Shown piece after piece: positions 12,205 to 21,956 of a DNA stretch of 64,000 nt. The stretch's first letter is position 1; the number at the start of each line of letters is the position of its first letter. Below the pieces are notes generated by a model that had not been told where the DNA came from, did not search any database, and saw only the letters and a program-made list of their open reading frames with translations. The position numbers were made by a program, and so were the translations under genes. Origin of the DNA: Megascapheus bottae (lineage: Eukaryota; Chordata; Mammalia; Rodentia; Geomyidae); contig JANJXV010000191.1 of assembly GCA_024803745.1 (NCBI GenBank), forward strand, positions 620,001 through 684,000. Direction: 5' to 3'.

Positions 12205-12420
12205 ATCTTAGCCACCCAGCAGGCTGAGCTCTGAAGATCACAGTGGAAAGCCAGTCTAGTCAGTAAAAGTCTAAAGGCACTTGTCTTCAATTAGGCAGCA
12301 AAAAGCCAGAACTTGACCTATGACTCAAATGGTACAGTGCTAATTTTTGAACACCAAAGGGATGGCATTTAGACCTGGGTTCAGGTTCAAGTGGCAGCAC
12401 TGGACCACACACCAAAATGT
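12205..12420 (+). mobile_element. Old composite SINE
   Basis: This is a plus-strand, strongly worn composite element: 'ccacccagcaggctgagctc' (B1-like), then 'ctcaaatggtacagtgctaa' (ID-like). It lies inside the presumed intron between the two REM exons of the RALGDS-like pseudogene. A small tandem of 'aaatgctctaaataa' units precedes it at about 12135-12195. Counterpart: about 50518-50733. Confidence 0.6.
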
Positions 12421-13170
12421 AAATGCTTTCAGGTTCTAACAGGCAAAGCTATCACAATCCCTCCCTGATGGCTCAAAAGTGATTCAGCCCCCAGCTTTTC
12501 CTCTGACTCCAGTATTTCACAGGCCTCCGCCATTAGTACTGACACCTCATTTCTTACTGGGAAATGGGATTTCCTAGGATGTCACCTAGGTGAGGGCTGC
12601 AGTTGGGAGCCACTTACTCATGCCTGAAATCCAACTTCTCAGTAAGCACACTGTTGAGACTCCAGTAGCTTGTGAGGGAAATGAAATGGCATGGTGTCCC
12701 AGTCATAATGAAGTAGTTTGTGCACTTGTATCATGCTTAGCTCCCCTGTGAACACCCCAGTGAACCAAACAGGCTCAGAGAGGAGCCAAGTATTCCAAGG
12801 CTTGGCCAGGAGTGGTGAGCAAACATGGGTTTGGAGGGGGAACACTCACTTTTTCAAGAGAATTTCCAGCAACTACTACATTGTCCTCCACTATTTGAAA
12901 TTGTGCAGGAAGTTTCCCACATAAAAGAGATCACCTTTCTGGTAGGCAGGGATCAGCTTTGTCAGCAGCATCTCCAACAGGCCTTCCTCCAGGATCCATA
13001 GGTTACAAGGCTCATTCAGAGTCTGAGCTGACTTACCATCACACTGTATTGGCAAAACAGTGGATATTTCAAACGTAGGAATGGGACCACACTTCACACT
13101 GAGGAATTGGAATAGAGTAGATTGGAAATGACACACTCTAATCTCAGTATAGTCACTTGAAAGCACACAA

Positions 13171-14530
13171 GAAGGTTGTAGTCTGTGGGCAGGATGATGG
13201 GTTCAAATAGGTTTCCTCTCAATATACCTCATCTGAGTTGCCCTGGAGTTTCCTGGCTTTCTTCCTAGAGAAATGCCTGATATGCTGGAATTTTGTCTTG
13301 GCCCTGATCCAGCATCTACTTCTTCAAGTGAGACATCCATATCTCTCATGCCTGAGATCCGAGCCTCCTGACCGTTGGCAACAGCACAGCAACATCTTTC
13401 TTCCTCCTGAGCCACAGGCCAAGGGAACTGACTTGAGCTGGTTGTCACATACAGTGGCTTGGTTACCAGGGTTCCATATTCTGTTCCATTGTGAGGGAGG
13501 TAGGGTCACATTTCAAGGCCCAATGACCAAAGCTCCTTGCTCACAGAAGACCTCCCCAAAGACATACTGGAGGCTGAATCTCCCTTCCCACCTCACATAT
13601 GGATGTAGTAAACAGCACACCTTTTTGTTCAAATCCCAAGTCATTAACTAGGAGTAAGTGCTAGCCTGGTCTCAGGCTCAAAGAGCCTTTCTTAGGTAAG
13701 ATCCAAACTTAACTGTCACTATTCCCCTTAGCCTTCACAAGACATTTTGCTTCACAGTGCCTTCTCAGCTTGCATTTTGCCTCTTGCACATTTTTTTTGC
13801 TAGTCCTGGGACTTGACCTCAGAGCCTGACCATTGTTCTTAGGCTTTCTTTAGGCTATAGCTGTCCCACCAAGCCACAGCACCACTTCCAGAGTTTTCTA
13901 TGTATATGGTACTGCAGAATCAAACCGGACTCTTTTTGTGTGGTAGCCAAGCACTCTACAAATAGATGAAAGACCCAGGCCATCTTGCACATATTTTTCA
14001 CTTCAATCTACTAGGATGTTGTTAGGTTTCTGTATCCTAATCTATTTTTTTTCCTGATGAATATCTGTGCTGTCATCTGTAAAAATGCAAGTGGGAAAAT
14101 CACAGAGGCATTGGTGACATAAAAAAAGTCTTACAGACATAGATAAGTGTCCATTCTTTGTAGGAGAAAGGATATTTTGATATGAAGATGATGACTATTT
14201 ATAAATACTTAATCGGGGTTTAGACTTTGGCCCAGTGGTAGAGTGCTTGCCTAGCATCCATGAAGATCTAGGTTTGAGTCCTTAATATCACACAGATATA
14301 AAAATCCATATGGCAATGCGGCTCAAGTGGCAGAGGGCTAGACTTGGGAAAAGCCAAGAGCAGTGCTCAGGCCCTGAGTTCAAGCCCCAGGAATGGCAGA
14401 AAAAACAAAAGAAAAGAAAAGAAAAGAAATGTGCTTTTTACAAGTTATTCACTCACAGCATTTGCCTCTGAATTCTTCGCTTCTGCATCTTGTGACTTAT
14501 CCCTTTCCCTCAATGTAGACAAGAAAAACA
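13171..14530. repeat. Source segment of an inverted paralogous block
   Basis: The reverse complement of this interval is recognisable at 35810-37186. It covers the first RALGDS-like exon, its upstream flank and two SINEs. Divergence is clearly greater than between the two tandem copies, so this inverted duplication is older. The same segment of copy 2 is about 51484-52843. Confidence 0.88.
13790..14415. mobile_element. Two SINEs flanking single-copy DNA
   Basis: A minus-strand ID-type element lies at about 13790-13985 and a plus-strand dimer-like ID element at about 14215-14415, the latter ending in an A-rich AAAAG tail. Both are also present in the inverted paralogue (about 36355-36555 and 35930-36125), so they predate it. 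Counterpart: about 52103-52728. Confidence 0.78.
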
Positions 14531-15475
14531 GATTTTATTACTTGCTATCCTGTTGTCCAATCTTTGGATATTAATTCAAAATGCAATATTGCCTGAAATA
14601 TTGTGTGTGTGCATGTGTGTGTATCTGCCAATGTGTGCATGCACACATGTGTACAGGGTTTAGGGCTTACTCATAGGGCCTGTGTGATAACCCTCAGCAT
14701 CTTTTCCTCAAAAGTATTGGTCTTTCACTTGTAGCTTATTATAGCTAATTGGAGTTGAGAGATTCACTCAATTTCTTGCCCTGTGCATTGGAACCCAGTG
14801 CTGGGTTCTCATATTGTTAATTGTAGCTATAGAGAAGCCTGAGGTCTGGGGACCCTCGGTAGAATCCAGCCCCTGAAAGAAAGTCACTGATAGAAATCTT
14901 TATCTTCAGTTAAGCACGAATAAATAAGGCCAAATTGGAACTGTGGCTCAGTTCCTCTTGTAGCAGCCATGAGAAAATTAGTAATTGGCAGCACCTGGTC
15001 CCTGAGAGAAATCCTTAGCACTGGTTCAAAAAAAGAAAGAAAATAATGAAAAAAATTAAAACTTGCTGAGGAATCCATAAGGATAAACGTGCCTGTGAAT
15101 AATCTTGTCATTTCCGATTCCCTCAAGAGCTTAGGTCTCTCCGTATTTTATCAAGTTTTTTTTAAAGATATTTACATATTTTCTATCTTTCTTAAACAGA
15201 GATAGCCATCCACAAAACACAAACACAAACTCTCACACAGTATACCACCCACCCATAAGTGTCTGGCTATGTATATATGTATAGTCATATGTATTGATCT
15301 GTCTCTCTATACTAATATATAAATGCATAAACATATATATTTAGACAAACCGGAAACATACATAGATAGGTCTCACGCGTTTCCAGATTTTGTGCAAGTC
15401 TTCTGAGTGCAACTTATCATTGTATTGTTTGTCAAGATAGAGTCCCTCTAACTTTTGGCCAGCTTCTTGTCCTTT
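14416..15475. other. Intergenic DNA, no recognisable gene
   Basis: A short GT-rich patch lies near 14600-14655, and the remainder is AT-rich with no recognisable domain in any frame. Counterpart: about 52729-53788. Confidence 0.5.
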
Positions 15476-15479
15476 GATA

Positions 15480-15685
15480 CTTTTTTTCTGCCAGTCCTGG
15501 GTTTTGAACGCTAGGCCTGGATGCTGTCACTGAGCTTGAGCTTCTTGCATTCAGTAGTTTATTGCAGATAAGAGTCTCATGGAGTTTCTGTCCTGGGCTG
15601 GCTTTGAATTGTGATCTTCAGATCTCAAACTCCTGAGTAGCTAGGATGACAGTCTTGAGCTGCCAGTACCTGGTTCCTTTGCCTC
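15480..15685 (-). mobile_element. Composite SINE
   Basis: This is a minus-strand element from 'ctgccagtcctgggttttga' to the B1-like end 'gagtagctaggatgacag'. Counterpart: about 53793-53997. Confidence 0.7.
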
Positions 15686-15689
15686 TTTT

Positions 15690-16325
15690 ACCCTTTTTTT
15701 TGGCCCCACCACAGCCATGGTATCTACCTTCCTATGTTCTCTCCACCTGCCCCCAGACAGGGGTCTGACAGATGCTTTCCACCCACTTATTCATGTCCTC
15801 CTCTGTATTGGCTGACAGCTAAGACATGCACTCACTTGTCTGGTTGCCAAACACAAAGCCATGTGATTGTTTCTCAGTCTGGAACATCCTATCAGATTTA
15901 TAGCACCACAGAGGGTCAGGTTGATGCTCCTCCAGGGCTTCTTAAATTGTTCTCATATTAATCCACAACACGTTTGTCATCACTTGTCCAGCTAATTCAT
16001 GGACTAAAGCAGCATTCCCTACAAACTTAGATCCCAATACCATGAGGACACTCAAGGGTGCATTAGGAGTTTGACCTGCAGGTGGATGTGAGCCTGTCTA
16101 AGTTGGAGGGGATTTCTCCACCACAGGAAATGGAATACAAATTTAGAATCTGCTTTCATGAGGTGACAATCTCTGGCAGATGTTCTTATCAAATGTGGCA
16201 CTGCCTACTTCCAGCTTAAAACATGGGTTGATGACCCAGCATAACAGTGAATGTATTCACCCCGGCCCAACACATAGGCTGGGACCCTGAACTTTCAGGT
16301 AGCATTTGGCTTTGAAGGTCATGAG
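15690..16325. other. Intergenic DNA, no recognisable feature
   Basis: This sequence has moderate GC content and no recognisable domain. The open frame at 15734-15961 lacks splice context or similarity. Counterpart: about 54002-54637. Confidence 0.45.
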
Positions 16326-16328
16326 ATC

Positions 16329-17024
16329 TTAGTCTACAAATGATGAGCCCCCTCCCGTGAGGCATAGCAAACGGAGCCAAAGTGCAACCCAGTTAAGCAC
16401 CAGATCAAGCTTCCCTTCTTCAGTAGGGTATGGTTTGAAAACTGTGCATAGCTTCTGTTTGAAGCCAGTCCAGAAAGGAAAGTCCATGAAACTCTCATTT
16501 CCAGTTAACTGCCAAGAAAAAGCCAAAGATAGAGATGAAGCTCAAGAGAGCTAGAGAGCCATCTGAAAAGAATGGTTACACCCTGCAACATCCTCATTAC
16601 CTGATCTTGAAAACATCTCTGCGTGCATCCCAGCATGCAGCCAGCATCTGGGGGTGACAGTGACCCCTGCGCCCATTGGCAATCTGCACTGTCTCTGACA
16701 TCTGTAATGTGAACCTCATTCTGTTGGGTTTGTGAAGCGGTGTCAACCCTGCAGAAGGAACCAACTGTGCCCTAACTCCCACTGTCCCCTGGGGCCCCTA
16801 GCATTCCCCCATCTGCACCCCTCCTGTGGCTTCTGATCCTAGGGAGCCCTCCTGCCCTGTCCAACACTCACATGAAGTGCATATTTCTTCTCCTGGGGCA
16901 AATTCTCCACAGAGAGTACATGACATGCCCACTCTCCAGGCACGGGGAGATCCTGCCCAAGTAGCAAATCAGTGATAAGGACATAAAGTGATGAATAGAA
17001 TTTTAGATCCTGATGGTAGACAGT
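16329..17024 (-). other. Possible unassigned exons (minus strand)
   Basis: Three minus-strand open segments have splice-like borders. The first, 16872-17024 (153 nt), sits between ttttgcag and gtgagt and contains LLLGQDLPVPGEWACHVLSV. The second, 16601-16748, sits between ccttctgcag and gtaatg. The third, 16329-16508, follows ttcttggcag and ends in a stop (FMDFPFWTGFKQKLC). The frames of the second and third join, but the first enters the second in the wrong phase. I recognise no family. It could be a decayed gene or chance. Copy 2 (54641-55336) keeps the same frames, which says little at this level of identity. Confidence 0.2.
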
Positions 17025-17159
17025 CTGCAAAATCGAAGGGAGAATGGAATTGGAGGGGACCAGGGATCAGGATGTGGGCATGGAGCTTCGCTGCCAAGGG
17101 GGTAGGGGAAGTCACAGGCTGGGGGATGCACAGGATGATCCATGGGCCCTGTGCAGCTA

Positions 17160-17281
17160 CTGGGTCACCCCCGTCTTCATCTCAGCCTTTGGCTTTGAGC
17201 TCTGTGATCGTCAAGAAGTGCACAGTCTGTACTCTGGCTGGCAGAAGAAAGGACCCTGGGAAGACAATTGTAGACCTTTTG
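17160..17281 (+). other. Possible unassigned exon (plus strand)
   Basis: Between 'gccctgtgcag' and 'gtgagtgtag' a plus-strand frame reads YWVTPVFISAFGFELCDRQE and then HSLYSGWQKKGPWEDNCRPF. The splice borders are good and the composition looks coding, but the family is not recognised and it lies opposite to the minus-strand candidates next to it. Copy 2 has one residue changed (Glu to Asp, 55472-55593). Confidence 0.15.
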
Positions 17282-17464
17282 TGAGTGTAGGAAGGGGTAG
17301 GCTGGACACCCAGTCCAAGAGGAGCTAAAACTGGAGTCGAGGGGTGTGCAAGGAGTGGGTGTGAGGGTTGTGGGCAGTCACAGTCACGGCAGAGGTGGCT
17401 CTGTCTGTGGGGTGAGTGCCTCCCTGCAGGCACAGCACTGGACATATCAGAGATCCACATGAAA

Positions 17465-17582
17465 AGGAAAAGCTGGAAATGGCACTATGGTTCAAATGGT
17501 AGAGCATCAACCTTGAGCAAAAGAGCTCAGGGACAGTACCCAGGACCTGAGTTCAAGCCTCATGACTGTAAAAGAAAAAGAA
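17465..17582 (+). mobile_element. ID-like half SINE
   Basis: This is a single plus-strand ID-like unit from 'gctggaaatggcactatggt' to the A-rich tail after 'cctcatgactgtaaaa'. Counterpart: about 55777-55894. Confidence 0.75.
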
Positions 17583-18795
17583 CCAGTACTATGAGAGTGA
17601 ACCTGGTACTCTCTTGGTTTAATCAGACATAAGAAGAGGCCGGGATAGGCTGTGGAAAAACACAGAGAACATCTTCCCCCAGCTCATCCTGTCCTGCATG
17701 CAGGGACAGCCATGTAACTAGGGCTACGGTAAGATCATCTTCACCCCTGTGCTGCCATCTGAATTGTAGGCCTCTGTCCTGCATGGGGTGTCCTGATGGC
17801 TGAGCAGGTGCCCTAACCCTAGATGGAGAGCAGCCACTGACTGTGGTATCTAAGGAGAGATCTGTTCCATAGCTATCAGGCCACCCAGCATGGGAGCCAT
17901 AACCACCCCTCACCCAGGTAGAGGCCAATGGTTCTCCAGGTGCTACTAACATTGCCCCACCCCTAGCTCTGGGTACACGTGACATTCCCTCCACAAGGAG
18001 CAGGACTAAGTGAAGGATCAGGAAGCTGCCTATGGGCTTCAGATGATGGCCAGGCTGGCACTACAGATGGCCTCAATCTGTCAGCACCTTCCCCTGCCTC
18101 CATCCTTCCTCCATCATGCCTCTCTACCTCCCACCCATTAACCTTGGAAACCAATGAACTGGGCTCTCGTCATTCCTCTCATCTCTTCACCCACCTTGCC
18201 ATGCGTCCATCCCTCTGTCACTTCCACCCCACACACATCCCACCACCAGCCACCCTCTAGCTTATGAGGATCCCAGAGGAAGCTCTTGGTGAAGGGCTTG
18301 TGACCACAAAACAGTTACTATCACCCGCTCCGGCCTGATCCACCACAGAATAAGAACAGCCAAGCAGGCACACACTGCAGCAGAGTTGCTCTGCTGCCAC
18401 TCTGATTTCTTCATGGCCAGGACTTGGCTCTCCTCAGCCTCTCAGCGCAGTAACCAGAACATTTTGCTTTCACAGAGCCATGGCTTCCAGTCTCCATGGA
18501 CACAATGACATCAAGGTGATGCCAACTTACCCATCTCTATATACTTCTAACTATGGGATGGGAGCTGAGGTTCTCTTCTGTCACTCCATCCGCTCAGAGG
18601 CTCATGCAGATTTCTATCCTTTGCTCATCATGGTGACTCTTTGGTTAACAAGTCACTGCTGGGCTTCCAGTTCACCACATATAGAACCCATACTCCAACA
18701 CTTTTCTTAGAAGGACTGATGACTTTTAAATATTCTCTAGTTTTAAATTTCTAGTTCCTTCTCTCTTTCATTTATATATTTCCCTTCCTCACATA
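17583..18795. other. GC-richer intergenic DNA, no assigned gene
   Basis: No repeat was recognised. A frame beginning with ATG at 18480 follows an acceptor-like 'tttgctttcacag', but it has no recognisable domain. Counterpart: about 55895-57107. Confidence 0.4.
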
Positions 18796-18799
18796 CTCC

Positions 18800-19040
18800 T
18801 CTTTTTTTACCTTCCTTCTTTCATTCCTGGCCTTGAACTCAAAACCTGGACCTTTTCTTAGCTGTTCTATGCTCAAGGTAGCACTCTAGCTCTTGAGCCA
18901 CAGCTCTACTTCAATCTTTGTTCTTGCTCTAAACTGGGAGTATGAGTCTCATGCATTTTTCCCTTTGCTGGGTTGGTTTTAAACCACAATACTAAGATCA
19001 GGATCCTGAATATGCCTCGGATTACAGGTATTATCTAATC
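18800..19040 (-). mobile_element. Worn composite SINE
   Basis: This is a minus-strand element, 'ttcctggccttgaactcaaa' through 'gattacaggtatt'. Its B1-like head 'gtgagccaccagcc' appears displaced at about 19086, suggesting an internal insertion of about 50 bases. Counterpart: about 57112-57352. Confidence 0.55.
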
Positions 19041-19099
19041 AAAACAAATTCCTGATTTCTTTTTTAGACATAACTAGTTCTTTCAGGTGAGCCACCAGC

Positions 19100-19980
19100 C
19101 ACTCATGCAAGAGCATTGCAAGATCCCAGCATTCATCTTGTCTCCAGTCTTATTCCATCCATCTCACAATGGTCATCTAAAGCACCCTGCTGCATGCCTG
19201 AAGTCGCAAGGAACGTTCTCAACGCCATGAGAAGCCCCCTTAAGCTCTGCCTCAGACATGCCCAGCCCCCATCCCACTTCCACATGAGCATTTGTTTAGG
19301 AGAAATTTCCTGAGTACATCATCATCTTTTCCTCACCATTCAAATTTCATCTTTGGAGTCATTTCTCCCAGACAAAGAGGAACATGATCCATGGTTTGAT
19401 AGCAGCTCCAGTTTCATAGTCCCAGCCACCAACACCCCCCCCCATTACCCTGCCAGACACCTGAATTCAAGGACAATGTTTTCACTACCCCTGACTCTTA
19501 TCAAATGTTTTAACTTATACAGTGCATTAAAATAATTTTACTAAATGGAATAAACACATGGCATCAAGCTTCAGAATCTTTGCACCTGAACTTTTAGTGA
19601 ATAACAGACACACCAGCATTTCTGTAGCCAACAGAAATCTTAGCTTTGAGATTTCAGCATTCCTGGTATCCAAGTTTGGATGTGCTAACACTGCCCTTAA
19701 TGGGGCACTTCAATCACACAATCCCACAACCATCAATGTCATTTGACATTCACTGGTAGGTGGTGCTAGGAAAAAGACTGATGTGCCAACCTCATGCTGG
19801 CTTGACCTATGCCATCTTTAAACCTGGAGCAAGTGGGGCTCCTCTCTCCATGACACCTTTTGTCTACTACCCCAGGAGGACCTTTACCTTGAGACAAAAT
19901 TATGAAGACTATCTCTACCAGCAAAGATTCCAGTGAGATGTGCCTACATGGATAAAGCTAAAATCTCACTAAAGTGAGGT
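19100..19980. other. Intergenic DNA, no recognisable feature
   Basis: No repeat or domain was recognised. Short frames at 19116-19313 and 19558-19746 have no supporting context. Counterpart: about 57412-58291. Confidence 0.45.
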
Positions 19981-19984
19981 TGTT

Positions 19985-20215
19985 GGCAGTGCTGGAGCCT
20001 GAACTCAGGGCCTGGGCACTAAGCATTTGTACTCAAGACCACCCTTTACCACTTGAGCCCAAATTCCATTCCCAGCTGATTTTATTTTTGGTAGTAAGAA
20101 TCTATCAGACTTTCCTGTTCTAGGTGACTTGGAACTTCCATACTCAGATCTCAGCCTCCTGACCAGCCTGGAATAAAAGTGTGGATCAGCCATGCGCCAC
20201 ACCTGAGGACTTTTG
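19985..20215 (-). mobile_element. Composite SINE
   Basis: This is a minus-strand element beginning 'tgaactcagggcctgggcac' and ending at the B1-like 'gatcagccatgcgccacacc'. Counterpart: about 58296-58527. Confidence 0.65.
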
Positions 20216-20579
20216 CCAGCATATTTTTTCCCAAAAACTGGAAGAGGAAGATGAGGGAGGGTTGGGCTCATCCTGCCCTGCATATGAAGGAGAGCATCAG
20301 CGCCTGAACTTCATTCCCTGTTGTAGGCTGCTGGAGGAAAAGGAAGCAAATAGGCACAGGCTGGCAGCAGATGCCACATAACAACTTGTGACCAAGACTC
20401 CCAGAGCAGACCTCAGAATCGATGACAGAGTTGGATCTACCCAGTAACAGAGGCAGTGGTGACACCTGAAACTGCGCGTTTGAGCCTTTGCTGCTAGTAA
20501 ACAGGGCCACCTATGTCTCAATGAGAAAGGTGAGATTTTGGTGGAGAAGGTGAGATTAAACATTATGTATCATGCCAGA

Positions 20580-21475
20580 AGACAGACTATAAGGGGTCTT
20601 TTATTATTCCAAGTGAAATTTTGGATTTCCTCTTCTGTTTCTTTAAAGAATGACATTGGGATATTGATGAATATTGCACTGAATTTGTAGATAGTCCTTA
20701 TCAAGATTGCCATTTTTACAATATTACTTCTTCCAAACCAGGAGCATAGGTTTTTGCATTTCCTCAGTTCTGCATTAATTTCCTTCCCCAGGGTTTATAG
20801 TTCCATCAAAAAAGTGCTTTACATTCTAAGTTAATTCCTAGGTATTTTATTTTCTTTGATAGCAAAATGAGTTGCTATCCTGATTCTTGCCTCATTCCTC
20901 TCATTTGTTGGCATATAGGAAGGCAGTTGACATTGAGGGTTAATTTTATACCCTGCTACCTTACCAAAGTTTTATATCAGCTCAAGCAGCTTCGGAGTAG
21001 AGTCTATAGGGTTCTTTAAATACAGAATCATGTCATCTGTAAGGAGAGAAAGTTTCAGTTCCTCTTTCCCTTTTCCTCCTCACTCCAGTTAGAATGGACA
21101 AGATCCAGAAATCTAATAACGTATGCTGGAGGGGATGTGGCCAGGAGGGATCACTACTACACTGCTGGTGGGATTGCAAACTCGTTCAACCACTATGGAA
21201 AGCACTATGGCAGTATCCCAAAAAGACTAAACATAGAGCTCCCCTGTGATCCAGCAATTTCACTACTTGCCAATCGTCCAGATAGGACACACTAAATTCA
21301 CTAGAACAATAACATTTATCACAGCACTATTTACTATAACAAAGGTATGGAACCAACCCAGATGCCCGTCAGTTGATGAGTAGATCAAATATGGTGTTTT
21401 TACACAATGGAATTCTGTGCTTCTGTCAGAAAGAATGACATAGACGAATTTGTAAGGAAATAGAAAGACTGTAAA
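20580..21475. mobile_element. L1 fragment with inverted 5' segment
   Basis: Bases 20580-21070 carry L1 ORF2 in minus orientation (from the region of the FADD motif, here altered by 'catctgtaaggagag', to the conserved 'ggtcttttattattcca' block). Bases 21081-21475 carry the downstream ORF2 C-terminal region in plus orientation ('agttagaatggacaagatcc', then 'ctcgttcaaccactatgg'). Head-to-head joining with loss of the sequence between is the classic product of twin priming during L1 insertion. The 3' UTR and poly-A are absent and a CT microsatellite follows. Counterpart: about 58892-59787. Confidence 0.82.
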
Positions 21476-21487
21476 GTTTAGAAATTA

Positions 21488-21684
21488 GTTTCTGTCTCCT
21501 TCTCTCTCTCCTTCTCTATCTCTGTAAAATTTAGAAGTTCCTGTTTCTCTCTCTTTTCTCTCTTTCTCTCTCTCTTTCTGTCTCTCTCTTTCTGTCTCTC
21601 TGTCTCTCTCTGTCTCTCTCTGTCTCTCTCTCTCTCTGTCTCTCTCTCTCTGTCTCTCTCTCTTTCTCTCTGTCTCTGTCTCTG

Positions 21685-21780
<96 letters not shown>

Positions 21781-21784
21781 CAAT
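21488..21784. repeat. CT-rich microsatellite (TCTG/TC)n
   Basis: This is a TCTC/TGTC tract of nearly 300 bases. In copy 2 (about 59799-59993) it is about 104 bases shorter, lacking most of the TGTCTC-rich middle part. It is the largest length difference between the tandem copies. Confidence 0.97.
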
Positions 21785-21952
21785 CCTTAGGCTTGAACTC
21801 AGGGCCTGAGCTACTTTTGCTCAAGGTTAGCACTCTACCATTTGAACCACAGTGCTGCTTCTGGCTTGCTCTTTTCACGTAGTATTGAGGAATCTAACCC
21901 AGGCCTTCATCCTTGATAGGTTAGCACTCTACCACTAAGCCACACAGTCAGC
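21785..21952 (-). mobile_element. ID-type SINE
   Basis: This is a minus-strand element from 'aggcttgaactcagggcctg' to 'ctctaccactaagccacaca', directly at the end of the CT tract and just below the end of the zinc-finger exon. Counterpart: about 59994-60160. Confidence 0.8.
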
Positions 21953-21956
21953 TTTT

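Larger units (their letters stand above)
10790..13395 (-). pseudogene. RALGDS-like (RasGEF family) pseudogene, copy 1
   Basis: The parent family encodes guanine-nucleotide exchange factors for Ral GTPases; no activity is expected here. Pieces occur in family order. First is a Cys-rich start, MLLCCCQRSGG, with ATG at 13393-13395. A basic stretch (HIRHFSRKKARKLQG) follows, then a RasGEF_N/REM part with LEEGLLEMLLTKLIPAYQKG near 12930-13000, ending at a good donor (gtgagt) at 12850. After an intron comes a second REM exon at 11725-11898 (CHTLTQLKLYMRLHM, with acceptor cccacag and donor gtaaga). An acidic, proline-containing linker then runs from about 11259 to 10790. No catalytic RasGEF domain was found. 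Lesions include TGA at codon 24 (13324-13326), further in-frame stops, TAGTAG where the family has two glutamines, TGA at a family Trp, and frameshifts. The family call rests on recalled similarity. Confidence 0.6.

Noticed and set aside
13238..13651. 137-residue plus-strand frame
   Set aside because: It is antisense to the RALGDS-like first exon and its upstream flank. Similarity to 36740-36922 on the opposite strand comes from the inverted duplication.
18480..18710. 76-residue frame after an acceptor-like sequence, starting with ATG
   Set aside because: There is no recognised domain, no donor within the frame and no partner exon, so the evidence is too thin for a gene call.
21478..21878. 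Arg/Glu-rich open frames on the minus strand, resembling charged coiled-coil proteins
   Set aside because: They are translations of the CT-rich microsatellite. The frame collapses with the 104-base length change in copy 2.
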